A DNA stretch of 64,000 nucleotides from Synechococcus sp. Nb3U1 (GTDB taxonomy: Bacteria; Cyanobacteriota; Cyanobacteriia; Thermostichales; Thermostichaceae). Of the stretch, positions 27,701-36,603 are shown in pieces. Numbering within the stretch: the first letter of the stretch is position 1; each line of letters begins with the position of its first letter. The position numbers and the translations under genes are program-made. Location: assembly GCF_021533835.1 (NCBI RefSeq), contig NZ_JAKFYQ010000001.1, positions 1,708,079 to 1,772,078 of the forward strand. The letters run 5' to 3'. Under the pieces are notes generated by a model that saw only the letters and a list, made by a program, of their open reading frames with translations, had not been told where the DNA came from and made no database searches.

Positions 27701-29371
27701 GGCATTTTCTGGGCGGATCTCCAGCAGGTTGCCCTTAGCCCCTAGATAGACATCCAAGGACATCACCAAACTTTCCCGCAGTGGGTCAATAGCCGGGTTG
27801 GTGACCTGGGCAAAGCGTTGTTTGAAGTAGTCGTAGAGAGGATGAGGTTGGGTGGAGAGCACCGCCAGGGGCGCATCATCTCCCATGCTGAAGGTGGGCT
27901 CCTTGCCCGTGGCCGCCATATCTTCGATGATCATCTCCACATCTTCTAGGGAGTAACCGAAGGCGGTTTGGGCCTGTAGCAGTTGTTCCTCCAAGAGGTG
28001 GGGGGTATTTTCAAACCCTTGGGCACTGAGCTCGACGCGATGGGCCTTTAGCCAGTCGCCGTAGGGATATTGGGCCGCCACTTGCGTTTTAATTCCCCAG
28101 TTCTTGCACAGCTGCCCGCTCTGCAGATCCACCGTCAGCATTTGCCCCGGGCCTAGCCGCCCTTTTTCCAGGATCTCCGCTTCTGGAAAATCCACCACCC
28201 CTGCTTCCGAGCCAACGGCGATGACCCCATCCCGGGTCACCGCATAGCGAGCCGGGCGCAGACCATTGCGATCCAAGGTGGCCCCGATTGTTTTGCCATC
28301 GCAAAACACCACCATCGCCGGGCCATCCCAAGGTTCCTGCAGCCCCCCAAAGAACTCGTAGAAATCCACCACTTCCGGGTGATCCTGCAGTTCTGGCTGA
28401 TGGCGGTAGGCTTCCGGGATCAGCACCATCATCGCCTGCTGGGTGGAGTAGCCCGATTCGATCAACAGCTCAAACACCGCATCCAGCCCTGCCGAGTCGC
28501 TGGTGCCGGGGTCAATAATCGGCTTCAGATCCTCCACCTCCTCCCCCCAAATCGGGTGGGAAAGGGTTTGCTGACGGGCCGCCATCCAGTTGACATTGCC
28601 CAGGTAGGTGTTGATCTCGCCGTTGTGACAGAGGTAGCGAAAAGGTTGGGCCAAGGGCCAGCGGGGTAGGGTATTGGTGCTAAAGCGGCGATGATAAGTG
28701 GCGTAGGCGGTGGTGTAGAGGGGGTTTTGCAGATCCCGATAAAACTGCCCCAAGACCGCCGATTGCACCATGCCCTTGTAGACGATCACCCGGCAGGATA
28801 AAGAGGCAAAGTAGAGGGAGTAGAAGCCAAACTGCGCCTCCACCTGTCGCCGAATGCGCCGCCGCAACAGATACAGTTGGTGCTCCAGAGCATCTCCCCT
28901 CAAGCTGGGGTGGGTGAGGATCAGCTGCCAAATCGAGGGCATGGTCTGCCGGGCCATTGGCCCCAACCGGGCGGGATCCACCGGCACCGGTCGCCAAGCC
29001 ACCTGTCGCCATTCGGTGTTGGCCAAATAGCCATCGATCAGATCCTGAACTGCCCGGGATTCCCCCTCCTCTTGGGGCAAAAATACCATGCCCACCGCAC
29101 TGTGGGCGGGATCCAGGGATCCCACTTCCGCCTGAATCAAGGGCCAGGGGATCGCCGTTGTAATGCCTGCCCCATCCCCGGTTTCGTTATCACCGCCACA
29201 GCCGCCCCGATGTTCCATGCAGGTGAGGGCCGTCAGAGTTTTCTGCAACAGCTCATGGCTGGCTCTTCCCTGCTGATCCACCAAAAAACCCACCCCACAG
29301 GCATCCCGCTCTTGAAAGTGCCAGCTTTCGTTCAGGATGGGAACTGTAATCTGGGAATGATGAGGATTCAT
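24776..29371 (-). CDS. gltB: glutamate synthase, ferredoxin-dependent type
   Basis: This makes two glutamates from glutamine and 2-oxoglutarate, completing the GS-GOGAT cycle. The chosen ATG at 29371 gives 1531 residues. Cys25 (ERDACGVGFL) becomes the N-terminal nucleophile after removal of a 24-residue propeptide. The glutaminase region (MEHRGGCGGDNETGDGAG) resembles plant Fd-GOGAT. FMN-site residues and the 3Fe-4S cysteines (CHTNNCPVGV) follow, and then the C-terminal beta-helix. No small subunit (gltD) is adjacent, which supports the ferredoxin form (also called glsF or gltS), but I cannot exclude NADPH use. A longer reading to 29497 is improbable. Confidence 0.93.
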   Translation of the reverse strand: MNPHHSQITVPILNESWHFQERDACGVGFLVDQQGRASHELLQKTLTALTCMEHRGGCGGDNETGDGAGITTAIPWPLIQAEVGSLDPAHSAVGMVFLPQEEGESRAVQDLIDGYLANTEWRQVAWRPVPVDPARLGPMARQTMPSIWQLILTHPSLRGDALEHQLYLLRRRIRRQVEAQFGFYSLYFASLSCRVIVYKGMVQSAVLGQFYRDLQNPLYTTAYATYHRRFSTNTLPRWPLAQPFRYLCHNGEINTYLGNVNWMAARQQTLSHPIWGEEVEDLKPIIDPGTSDSAGLDAVFELLIESGYSTQQAMMVLIPEAYRHQPELQDHPEVVDFYEFFGGLQEPWDGPAMVVFCDGKTIGATLDRNGLRPARYAVTRDGVIAVGSEAGVVDFPEAEILEKGRLGPGQMLTVDLQSGQLCKNWGIKTQVAAQYPYGDWLKAHRVELSAQGFENTPHLLEEQLLQAQTAFGYSLEDVEMIIEDMAATGKEPTFSMGDDAPLAVLSTQPHPLYDYFKQRFAQVTNPAIDPLRESLVMSLDVYLGAKGNLLEIRPENARLLQLRSPVLNEAELEALKHTPFPCETLGILYPVADGPQGSRARLGSLCEEAVAAVQSGAEILILSDRGLNAEQALIPPLLAVGAIHHHLIQQGLRLKTSLVVETAQCWSTHHFACLIGYGASAICPYLAYESVRQWWHKPKTQTQMGSGKLPRLSLPEVQLKYRAGIEAGLLKILSKMGISLLSSYHGAQIFEAIGLSQEVIDIAFRGTVSRVGGMTLADLAREGMLNHQRAFPELSQKKLENFGFIQARPKGEYHINSPEMAKLLHKAIESGQPAHYETYKAHLRSRTPTALRDLLDFKSDRDPIPLEEVEPASEIFKRFATGGMSLGALSREAHETLAIAMNRIGGKSNSGEGGEDPERYLTITDVVADGTSIRFPHLKGLKAGDNASSAIKQVASGRFGVTPEYLINAQQIEIKVAQGAKPGEGGQLPGKKVSPYIAKLRRSKPGVTLISPPPHHDIYSIEDLAQLIFDLHQVNPQAKVSVKLVSEIGIGTVAAGVAKANADIIQISGHEGGTGASPLSSIKHAGVPWELGLAEVHSALLENGLRHRSILRVDGGIRTGWEVVMAAMLGAEEFGFGTVAMIAEGCIMARVCHTNNCPVGVTSQKEELRKRFPGTPEHVVTFFAFVADEVRQILAQLGYRSLKEVIGRVELLCPRADARLEKTNSLNLDCLLGIPVTEAKTLPDWLEHEPVHSNGPVLDDELLAKPETQKALETCGTATLETPIVNTDRCVGGRIAGAIARLHGDTGFAQQGGQLDLRFVGSAGQSFGAFTLAGMRLTLTGEANDYVGKSMCGGEIVLLAPAAAQRDPSQNVILGNTCLYGATGGYLFANGQAGERFGVRNSGAQAVIEGSGDHCCEYMTGGVVVVLGRVGRNLGAGMTGGLAYVLDEQGNFPAKVNGEIVRIQRVQTAAAEAQLKGLIQEHYRLTNSPKAERILQDWETYLPQFWQVIPPSEEGTELTNLTQAKTVAVSS

Positions 29372-29584
29372 AGGGGTAGAAGCAGTCTGGAATAAACCCA
29401 CACGTTTAGATGTGGAAAACCAGCATATCTCAATCCAATCCGACAGGAAAAGGGGACAACCCCAAGTCAGGGCTGGACTTCGCCGATATTGCAACAAAAT
29501 GTTTCAGGATGTCCAGACAACCAAAGAAAGGCAAGGAAATGCTCGTTATGAACAGATTTTTTGAGTTTTTCTTCCTCGCCTTAC

Positions 29585-30667
29585 TCAGAAGAAGTTGGAA
29601 AAGGTGTCTTGTAAATCCGAGAGCAGATCGTTAAAGCAGGTGAGTCGATCTCCTGTGGAGTCCACCATCGTCAGGTCGGCTCGCCCCGTTGCGCCTTCTG
29701 CTCCGAGGAGGGGTACGCTCAGACGGTTCGGGTCAGCCGGATTGCGGGAAACGCGAATCACAGAGCGATCCCGATTGAATTGATAGGCTTCTGCCACATA
29801 GCGGATCGGGCCGCTTAAGCCGGGAGTCACCTGTAGCCCAGGAGCCGGCAACAAATCCACTAGCTCTGTGAAACTGCCACTTCTGAGGCCAACCACAGCC
29901 GCAGCTCCTAGTTGATTGCAAATGGCGATGAGGACAGGTTCTTGTTCACTGGCCGTGAGGTTGGCTAAGGTCACCGTAACACTGGCCCGGCTACCGGCAG
30001 GAGGATAGGTGACTTCAAAGGTGGAACCAAGGGCATTGCCCAGTTCATCGCGGGCACGGAAGCGAAGCCGGCCGGTATAAGGCAGGATCGAGGAGAAATA
30101 AAGACCAAAGCGATCGCTGGGGCCGCGTCCAGGAATATTGGTTTGATCAGGTACATAGGCCAGGGCAGCGCGGGCTTGCCAATTGTTGGGTGGAGCATAG
30201 GGCAGCAGGGAGCCACTTTCAAAGCTGGGAGGTTCTTTGGGGGGCAGATCTGGCTGGCCGTCCCCGTTCAGGTCGAGGCCATTGCCCAAAAAGGCGACCG
30301 AGCGCTGCAGCAGGATAGGACGGTTCTGATTGTCCAGGAGGGGATCCTGTTCTTCTGCCAGACCAAGATTATCCACATAGACATTGAAGGGACGATTCAG
30401 GATTTGATTGTCTCGTTGCCGGCGGATGTTGAACTCCAGGTAGGCTCCCACTGCGCCTGCTGCTGTAGATCCGCCAGTAATCTGAAAATCATCTGCCCGC
30501 AAAAAGACATTTTCCAGGGGGGCCAGGGGAGTGGTTCCCTCACCACACCCTGCCAAACCCAAAACTAAGGTTGCCAAAGCCGCGAACGGCTGCCACTGCT
30601 TGATGCCATTGCCTGCGCCGTCACAGCATAGAAACACGGGCCGGAAGGCACGCTTTTGCTTCACCAT
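29585..30667 (-). CDS. lipoprotein of unknown function
   Basis: This encodes 360 residues. The ATG at 30667 has a GAGGAG site five bases upstream, so the start is well supported. The long N-region of about 25 residues is followed by a hydrophobic segment and the lipobox LGLAGC. The mature protein is rich in beta-forming sequence and contains DLNGDGQPDL, a calcium-binding EF-hand or dockerin-like loop, plus RLRFRARDELGNALGS and a late cysteine pair candidate. I do not recognise the family. The gene has no GGATCC over about 750 of its 1080 bases, slightly unlike its neighbours. A role in the cell envelope is likely from the lipobox. Confidence 0.65.
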   Translation of the reverse strand: MVKQKRAFRPVFLCCDGAGNGIKQWQPFAALATLVLGLAGCGEGTTPLAPLENVFLRADDFQITGGSTAAGAVGAYLEFNIRRQRDNQILNRPFNVYVDNLGLAEEQDPLLDNQNRPILLQRSVAFLGNGLDLNGDGQPDLPPKEPPSFESGSLLPYAPPNNWQARAALAYVPDQTNIPGRGPSDRFGLYFSSILPYTGRLRFRARDELGNALGSTFEVTYPPAGSRASVTVTLANLTASEQEPVLIAICNQLGAAAVVGLRSGSFTELVDLLPAPGLQVTPGLSGPIRYVAEAYQFNRDRSVIRVSRNPADPNRLSVPLLGAEGATGRADLTMVDSTGDRLTCFNDLLSDLQDTFSNFF

Positions 30668-30839
30668 TCATCTCCTCTCCACAACAGACACTCTGGTGAC
30701 GGTCTGACCCGACAGATTGCTTTTAAGGAGGGTTGAGAACCCACCCGCGACCCCACCTGACCCACTATATCGTGAGCCTAAGTCTGGCTCCCATCGCTTC
30801 CCTAACCGCCTAGGATGAGAGTGAATTTGGGCTGCCCCT

Positions 30840-32150
30840 ATGATTAAGCTGCTGCACCTTTCCGATATTCATCTGGGCAGTGGCCTAGCCCACGGCTACA
30901 TTAACCCGGCTACCGGCCTAAATACCCGTTTGGAAGATTTTGTGGGTTCCCTGAGTCGTTGCATCGATCATGCCCTTGAGCGGGCGGTGGATCTGGTGCT
31001 GTTTGGCGGAGATGCCTTTCCCGATGCCACCCCCCCACCCCTCCATCAAGAACTCTTTGCCCAACAATTTCGCCGCTTGGCCGACGCCGGGATCCCGACG
31101 GTGCTTTTGGTGGGTAACCATGACCAGTACGGGCAGGGACAGGAGGGTACCAGTCTGGCCATCTACCGGGCTTTGGGGGTGTCTGGGTTTATTGTGGGCG
31201 ACCGGCTGCAAACCCATCTGATCGAGACTCGCAGCGGCCCCGTCCAGGTGACCACTCTGCCCTGGCTGAACCGCTCCACCCTACTCACCCAACAGGAGAG
31301 CCTGGGGCTTAATGCCGAGATCCTTGCCCATCAACTGCTACAGCGCCTGCATCTAGCTCTGGAAGGGGAGATCCGCACCCTGCAGCCCGGGATCCCGGCG
31401 ATTTTGTTGGCCCATGTGATGGTGGAAACGGCTCGTTATGGGGCCGAACGACATCTTTCCGTGGGTAAGGGGTTTACGGTGCCCCTCTCGCTGCTGGCCC
31501 GCCCTGCTTTTCAATACGTGGCCTTGGGACATGTGCATCGCCATCAGGTGGTGTGTCGGGATCCCTTGATGATCTATCCGGGCAGCATTGACCGGGTGGA
31601 TTTCGGCGAGGAAAAGGAAGAAAAAGGCTGTGTATTGGTGGAGGTCACCGCCGCCGGGGCTAGCTACGAGTTCTTGCCCCTGCCCACCCGCACCTTTCAC
31701 ACCATTCGTTTGGATTTGAGCGCGGAGTCCCCAGAAAGCAGAGATATTCAAGCCAAAATTTTGGCAGCCATCGCCAAAGCTCCGGTGACAGGATCCATTT
31801 TGCGATTGATTTATCGCCTCCGTCCGAACCAACTGGAGCTCATCGATGAGCGTGCCCTCCACAACGCTCTTGCCCCCGCCTTCAGCTACACCATTGCCCC
31901 AGAGGTGATTGGCCCCCAGCGCCCCCGCCTGCCGGGGTTAGATCCCAACCAACTGGAACCCCTGACCACCCTGGAGCAATACTTAGCTAGCCGCAGCGAC
32001 TTAGCCCCTTTGCGCAGTGATCTGCTGGCCGCCGCCCGTCAATTGTTGGAAGAATCGGCGGATCCTTTACAAGAATGGGATTGGGATCCCAGCTCGGAGA
32101 GGTTGGAAGAAAAGACTCAACCGGAAGGGCAACAGTTGCGGTTGTTGTGA
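30840..32150 (+). CDS. sbcD: SbcD-like DNA repair exonuclease
   Basis: This is the nuclease partner of SbcC, a member of the Mre11 family that trims DNA ends and hairpins. Metal-binding motifs are Asp9 and His11 (HLSDIHLG), Asp58 in FGGD, GNHD at 92-95, a histidine in LLAHVMVE and the GHVH motif in VALGHVHRH. The C-terminal 150 residues form the SbcD capping region. With 436 residues it is within the family range. SbcC is not in the window, so the pair is not in one operon here. The start at 30840 is an ATG shortly downstream of a divergent gap. Confidence 0.9.
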   Translation: MIKLLHLSDIHLGSGLAHGYINPATGLNTRLEDFVGSLSRCIDHALERAVDLVLFGGDAFPDATPPPLHQELFAQQFRRLADAGIPTVLLVGNHDQYGQGQEGTSLAIYRALGVSGFIVGDRLQTHLIETRSGPVQVTTLPWLNRSTLLTQQESLGLNAEILAHQLLQRLHLALEGEIRTLQPGIPAILLAHVMVETARYGAERHLSVGKGFTVPLSLLARPAFQYVALGHVHRHQVVCRDPLMIYPGSIDRVDFGEEKEEKGCVLVEVTAAGASYEFLPLPTRTFHTIRLDLSAESPESRDIQAKILAAIAKAPVTGSILRLIYRLRPNQLELIDERALHNALAPAFSYTIAPEVIGPQRPRLPGLDPNQLEPLTTLEQYLASRSDLAPLRSDLLAAARQLLEESADPLQEWDWDPSSERLEEKTQPEGQQLRLL

Positions 32151-32477
32151 AGGGATCCCGATAGAGTATCCTTGACCATCCCAACTCCAGCTTATGCCGT
32201 CGACCCCAAGTGATCCGGGTCACTTCAAAGGAAAGAGGATCCACAGAAACTGAAATTGGGTTGAAGACGTTGACAACGACGGTATCAGCTCACTTACAGG
32301 GAACCATTCGGGCTGGTAGACCTCACACTGCCAGTCCTTTTTTTGGCTATACAGCTGCCTGCTATCAGGAATCCTTAGTCATTCACGAGATTTTCACCTT
32401 CTTTTTTTAGCTTGTTTACAGAAGACAAGTGACCGATTGCTATGGGCAAAGGTGACTGACTTGTACAGGAGGAACTT
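32151..32477. other. intergenic region before frameshifted coiled-coil gene
   Basis: This stretch of about 330 bases follows sbcD. A 66-codon ORF (32210-32410) has unconvincing composition and I do not accept it. AT-rich runs (TTCACCTTCTTTTTTTAGC) near 32390 could act as a T-rich terminator for sbcD, but I see no strong stem. The last bases hold the AGGAGGAAC ribosome site of the next gene. Confidence 0.4.
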
Positions 32478-32692
32478 ATGCAAGAGCAGCTAGCCTATCA
32501 AAACAAAATGCGCTCTCAATTGAATGAGATCATCGCACAGATCGAGAATTAGAAGCCTCTGTGAAACAAACTGAGGATGAGGCCAAAAATAAGCATCTTG
32601 AGGCTCTGAAGCTCAAGTGTGAAGACTTTGAACAGAAATTGCGCTCTCTCCAAAACAGTACTGGCGAAGCTAAGGCTTGGGGGGTGGTGTAG
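32478..32692 (+). pseudogene. frameshifted coiled-coil protein
   Basis: The ATG at 32478 has a near-perfect AGGAGGA ribosome site five bases upstream. The frame MQEQLAYQNKMRSQLNEIIA ends at TAG (32550-32552) after 24 residues. One base out of frame, the helical sequence continues: LEASVKQTEDEAKNKHLEAL, then FEQKLRSLQNSTGEAKAWGVV, to TAG at 32690. Adding one base near 32546 restores a single coiled coil. It resembles cyanobacterial stress-linked coiled-coil proteins whose C-terminus contains SSGEAW and more helix, so the end is also shortened. This is a gene broken recently, or a sequencing error. Confidence 0.65.
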
Positions 32693-32713
32693 ACCTCCGA
32701 ACCCCCATTCCAA

Positions 32714-32748
32714 AAAAAGGGATCCCGGCCTAGGGTCGAGATCCTTTT
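32714..32748 (+). terminator. hairpin terminator after frameshifted gene
   Basis: AAAAAGGGATC and GATCCTTTTC pair with one bulged G around a GC-rich loop, and the right arm ends in a T-run. The element incorporates a GGGATCCC copy. It lies 22 bases after the second stop of the frameshifted gene and about 60 bases before the end of convergent speA. Confidence 0.6.
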
Positions 32749-32807
32749 CTAGTTTTGGTTGTTGGCTCCAGATTGTCTCTCAGGAGTTGGCCTAAGCAGT
32801 CTGGGCT

Positions 32808-34754
32808 TCAGTGCAAGTAGGTATAGGCCCGCAGATTGTCTTCAAAGTGCTGCTGCAAAGAGCGCGCCTCCGACAGGCTAATCTGCCCCTGTTGCAGGGC
32901 GGCTTCGGTGGCGTGATGGAGGGTTTCCGCCAGATCTTCACTGTTGTATTGCACCCAGCTCAGCACCTCGCTGATCGTGTCCCCTTTGATCACCTGAGAA
33001 ACATGGTATCCTCCCGGACGGGAGCGGATATGGACAGCGTTGGTATCGCCGAACAGGTTGTGCAGATCCCCCAAGATCTCTTGGTAAGCGCCCCCCAGAA
33101 AAACCCCCAACAGGTAGGGATCCCCATCCGGATCGTGCAGAGGTAGGACGGAGGTGATCTGCCCATCATCTCCGAAAAAGCGGTTGATCTTGCCGTCGCT
33201 GTCACAGGTGAGATCCGCTAAGGTAGCCCACTGGCGTGGCTCCTGATCAAGACGGTGGATCGGCATGATCGGGAACACCTGATCGATGGCCCAGCTATCT
33301 GGCAAAGATTGGAACAACGAGAAATTGCCGTAGTAGATGCTGGCCAACATCTCGTCAAGATCCAACAGATCGACCGAGACCGGATAGCCCGCTTGGTGTT
33401 GTTCGTAGGCGAGGGTGCAGATCTTGTCGGAGCAATTCCAGAACAGCCGCTCCACTTGTGCCCGCTCTTGCAAGCTCAGGGATCCTTCCGTGAACTGGCG
33501 CAGGGCAGCATCCTTGAGTTCCTGGCAGCGGCGGTAATCGGCAGTCAGGCTGTCCGGCTGGATCTCGTAGTAGAGCTGGTTCAGCTTTTGGATCACCTCT
33601 GCAGAGGACTCCGTCCCGCTTGCGCGGTCGGAGGTGATCTCCGTGGGCATCGGGTAGGGGCTGGCGGCGTTGATATCCTGCACATCGAACACCAACACCG
33701 ACTGATGGGACATCAAAGCCCGCCCACTTTCAGTCACCAAAACTGGCGGCTGGAGCCCGTGGGGTTCTAGGGTGGTCAACACCGTCTGTACCACGGTAGC
33801 GGCGTAGTCTTCCAGGCTGTAGCTCTGGGAAGAGTGATTGGTGGACTGGGTTCCGTCGTAATCAATGCCCAAGCCGCCACCAATATCTAGGTAGCCCATC
33901 GGGGCACCCAATTTGGCCAGTTCGATATAGATTTGGCTGGCTTCCCGTACCGCCCGCCCATGCACACTGACCGTCGAGATCTGGGAACCGATGTGGTAGT
34001 GCAACAGCCGCAAGCAATGCAGCTTACCCGCTCCCCGCAGACGCTCCACCACCTGCAAAATATCCGTAGCCGTAAGGCCGAACTTGGCCCGATCCCCGGC
34101 GGAGGTACCCCAGCGCCCAATTCCTTGCGCCGAGAGCTTAGCCCGCACTCCCAGAATGGGATCGATGCCCAACTTGTCGGCAGCCTCCAATACCAGCTCC
34201 AGTTCCTGCAGCCGCTCCAGGACGATGATCGGGGTGCGCCCCAATCGCTGCGCCAATAGGGCTGTTTCCATAAAGTCACGGTCTTTGTAGCCGTTGCAAA
34301 CCAGCAAAGCCTCGGGAGTATCCAAAAGTGCCAGCGCGATCAGCAGTTCCGGCTTGGATCCGGCTTCGAGTCCAAAGTGGTAGGCCCGCCCATGGCTCAC
34401 CACTTCCTCGACGAGGTGGCGCTGCTGGTTCACCTTGACGGGATAAACCCCGCGGTAAACATTCGGGTAACCGAAGCGCTCGATTGCCTGCTGAAAACTG
34501 CCACAAATGCGCCCGATCCGATCCGCCACAATTTCCGGGAATCGGATTAACAAAGGCAACTGCAAGCCGCGTGCCACCAAGTCTGTTACCAGTTTGTGCA
34601 GGTCAATACCTGACTCCTGCTGCTGCATGCCTTGTGGGGTAACCTCCACATGACCGGCGGCGTTGATACGAAAGTAGGGATCCCCCCAACCTGAGATGCG
34701 ATAGAGCTTTTCGCTGTCTCGCAGTGTCCAGGGAGAACGAGTCAAAGTCGGCAT
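32808..34754 (-). CDS. speA: biosynthetic arginine decarboxylase
   Basis: This PLP enzyme converts arginine to agmatine, the first step of polyamine synthesis in cyanobacteria. The length of 648 residues is close to E. coli SpeA. Lys107 (VYPVKVNQQ) forms the Schiff base. A glycine-rich phosphate-binding loop (YLDIGGGLGIDYDGT) and the histidine in LRLLHYHIGSQ are present. The C-terminal part contains the ILGDLHNLFGDTN signature of the family. It is not in an obvious operon. Its start faces a 445-base gap. Confidence 0.95.
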   Translation of the reverse strand: MPTLTRSPWTLRDSEKLYRISGWGDPYFRINAAGHVEVTPQGMQQQESGIDLHKLVTDLVARGLQLPLLIRFPEIVADRIGRICGSFQQAIERFGYPNVYRGVYPVKVNQQRHLVEEVVSHGRAYHFGLEAGSKPELLIALALLDTPEALLVCNGYKDRDFMETALLAQRLGRTPIIVLERLQELELVLEAADKLGIDPILGVRAKLSAQGIGRWGTSAGDRAKFGLTATDILQVVERLRGAGKLHCLRLLHYHIGSQISTVSVHGRAVREASQIYIELAKLGAPMGYLDIGGGLGIDYDGTQSTNHSSQSYSLEDYAATVVQTVLTTLEPHGLQPPVLVTESGRALMSHQSVLVFDVQDINAASPYPMPTEITSDRASGTESSAEVIQKLNQLYYEIQPDSLTADYRRCQELKDAALRQFTEGSLSLQERAQVERLFWNCSDKICTLAYEQHQAGYPVSVDLLDLDEMLASIYYGNFSLFQSLPDSWAIDQVFPIMPIHRLDQEPRQWATLADLTCDSDGKINRFFGDDGQITSVLPLHDPDGDPYLLGVFLGGAYQEILGDLHNLFGDTNAVHIRSRPGGYHVSQVIKGDTISEVLSWVQYNSEDLAETLHHATEAALQQGQISLSEARSLQQHFEDNLRAYTYLH

Positions 34755-35199
34755 AGTAGTCCCCCAGATACCGAGATGTGAACAGCGCAGGATTTCTGCA
34801 CAGAAACTACAATCTATTGCCTTTTTCTGGAATATGTCAAGATTTTTCCTGAGAAGAACTGCTCAGGATCAAAACCGGCTAAGCCTTGCTAGGCAAGGAC
34901 TTGGCTTAGGGATCCCCGTTCACTTGCTTGCCCATCAAACTCCTTCGTACTCGCTAAAGCTCTGTTTTACGTTGATTTGCTCGCAAAAACTCTATTTTTC
35001 GCGTTATCACCAGAGGATTGATTTGGATCCCAACATTCACCCAAAACCGCAGCGTATGGCGGGAGCATCCGAAAGATGGGGAGGAGATCTAGAGCAACCG
35101 CGATTTCCATCTGGCTGGCAGAGGCAGGTTAACCGACGCTTAATGTGACGGGCGTAAAGTAGCAAAGTCAACCAAAACTACTGAAGGAGTCTCTGGGCA
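34755..35199. other. divergent intergenic region speA / propeller gene
   Basis: This gap of 445 bases holds promoters for speA and for the propeller gene at 35200. A perfect short hairpin (CCTGAG at 34848, CTCAGG at 34862) lies near the speA side without a T-run in the useful direction. A Pho-box-like pair of repeats lies at 35128-35146. A 104-codon ORF (34834-35148) has no ribosome site and poor composition; I do not accept it. Confidence 0.4.
35128..35146 (+). promoter_or_regulatory. Pho-box-like tandem repeat
   Basis: GTTAACCG, three bases, then CTTAATGT: two octamers 11 bases apart, each resembling the PyTTAAPyPyT/A unit bound by PhoB/SphR in cyanobacteria, with some mismatches. It lies about 54 bases before the propeller gene at 35200, and a candidate -10 (TAAAGT) follows at 35155-35160. 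Its position in front of a secreted protein next to pstS supports phosphate control. Confidence 0.4.
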
Positions 35200-36603
35200 A
35201 TGCTAAGGCGGATGATTGCAGGATCCCTGTTGCTGAGCTTGGGTCTGGGGAGTCTGGTCACAGCTCAGACCAGTGCTGCGGTTAAGGGAGAATTGATCGA
35301 TACTCTCGAAGATCTGGGTGGAGCAGAGATGCTGGCAGTCTCCAAAGATGGCACCTTCACTGTGGTGGTTGGGGGGAGTACGGTGACACTGGTGAACATC
35401 GGTGAAGACAGCCTTTCTGTGCAAGGCACCTATGAGTTGGTAGATGCGTTTCTCCCTGAAAACTCCACCGCAGCCGAACTCACCGGCCTCTCCATCAGCC
35501 CGGATGGAACCTTTGTGCTGGTTGCCGTTAAAGATGATGACGAGGCAAACCTAGAAACCTTTGATGAAGTCTCTGGCAAAGTCTTGGCCTTATCTTTGCC
35601 AGACCTAGAGGTGATCGGTCAAATACAGGTGGGGCGCGGCCCGGATTCAGTTGCCATTGCGCCCAATGGCCAGTTTGCGGTGGTTGCCAACGAAGACGAG
35701 GAAAACGAAGAGGATCTCACCAATCTGGAGAACCGCCCTGGAACCCTCTCGATCATCGACCTGCGCAATGGGCCGAGGCTGATGAGCCAAGTAGAAATTC
35801 CCATCCCACCCGAAGGGATCCCGTTTTTCTCCCATGACCCGCAGCCTGAAACTGTGCGCATCCCTGCCGATAGTTCCTTTATTGTTGCCACCCTGCAGGA
35901 AAATAATGCTATTGCTCGCGTTGATGTTCCCGCCGAATTGCCAATCCCTTTGCGAGCGGATGCCTTTACGGTTACCACTTTCGATGCCGGGATCCGCACC
36001 GGCCTGGGGCTCACTGAAGACAAAGTTGGAGAAGGGAAGTGTCGCTCCAGCGCCTACAATCTGGATGATCGTACCGAATTCACCTCCGCCCGCGAACCCG
36101 ACGGCATTGCCATTACTCCCGATGGCCGTTACCTAGTCACGGCTGATGAGGATAATCTGACTGCGGTCAACGGGCAAACCCACGCGGGTGAACCCATCAG
36201 TCCTCACGGCACTCGCAGCATCAGCGTTTACGATGCCCAAACGGGAACCTTTTTGGGAGACAGCGGCAACAGCATTGAAGAAGCCATCATCGCGGCTCAA
36301 CTGCCGATGCGTTGCAACAGCAAAGGCCCTGAACCGGAAGTGGTGAGCGTCGGCGTCGTGGGAGATCGTACCCTGGCTTTTGTGGCTATCGAACGCTCTG
36401 ATGCCCTCACCATTCACGACGTCACCGACCCAAACAAGATTGAGCTGTTGGATACTGTGCTCCTCAACCCCAGCCTTGTCGGGCAAGATAAGTCCGCCGA
36501 GCTAGAGCCAGAAGGGATCGAGGTCATTTCGGGGCGCAACTTGGTGGTGGTGTCCAACCCTGAGGGTGGCAGCCTCAGCTTGGTGCGGATCACAGCCGAG
36601 TAA
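35200..36603 (+). CDS. secreted beta-propeller protein
   Basis: This encodes an exported protein of 467 residues. A signal peptide (AGSLLLSLGLGSLVTAQTSA) is followed by repeated beta blades with motifs such as LTGLSISPDGTFVLVAV, PDSVAIAPNGQFAVVAN and PDGIAITPDGRYLVTAD. This is the choice-of-anchor/LVIVD-like propeller type found in secreted cyanobacterial proteins, including parts of some alkaline phosphatases. No phosphatase active-site residues can be seen. An AAGGAG site precedes the ATG. The Pho-box-like site upstream and pstS 80 bases downstream suggest phosphate-starvation expression, possibly as a surface phosphate-related protein; that is inference. Confidence 0.7.
   Translation: MLRRMIAGSLLLSLGLGSLVTAQTSAAVKGELIDTLEDLGGAEMLAVSKDGTFTVVVGGSTVTLVNIGEDSLSVQGTYELVDAFLPENSTAAELTGLSISPDGTFVLVAVKDDDEANLETFDEVSGKVLALSLPDLEVIGQIQVGRGPDSVAIAPNGQFAVVANEDEENEEDLTNLENRPGTLSIIDLRNGPRLMSQVEIPIPPEGIPFFSHDPQPETVRIPADSSFIVATLQENNAIARVDVPAELPIPLRADAFTVTTFDAGIRTGLGLTEDKVGEGKCRSSAYNLDDRTEFTSAREPDGIAITPDGRYLVTADEDNLTAVNGQTHAGEPISPHGTRSISVYDAQTGTFLGDSGNSIEEAIIAAQLPMRCNSKGPEPEVVSVGVVGDRTLAFVAIERSDALTIHDVTDPNKIELLDTVLLNPSLVGQDKSAELEPEGIEVISGRNLVVVSNPEGGSLSLVRITAE

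Noticed and set aside
29410-29634. 74-codon plus-strand ORF between glutamate synthase and the lipoprotein gene
   Set aside because: Overlaps the 3' end of the lipoprotein gene in antisense and has no family-like sequence.
32210-32410. 66-codon ORF after sbcD
   Set aside because: No ribosome site; ends in a low-complexity FTFFF run; the gap has AT-rich regulatory character.
34834-35148. 104-codon plus-strand ORF between speA and the propeller gene
   Set aside because: No ribosome site, poor protein-like composition, and it runs over the Pho-box-like site and the promoter region of the next gene.
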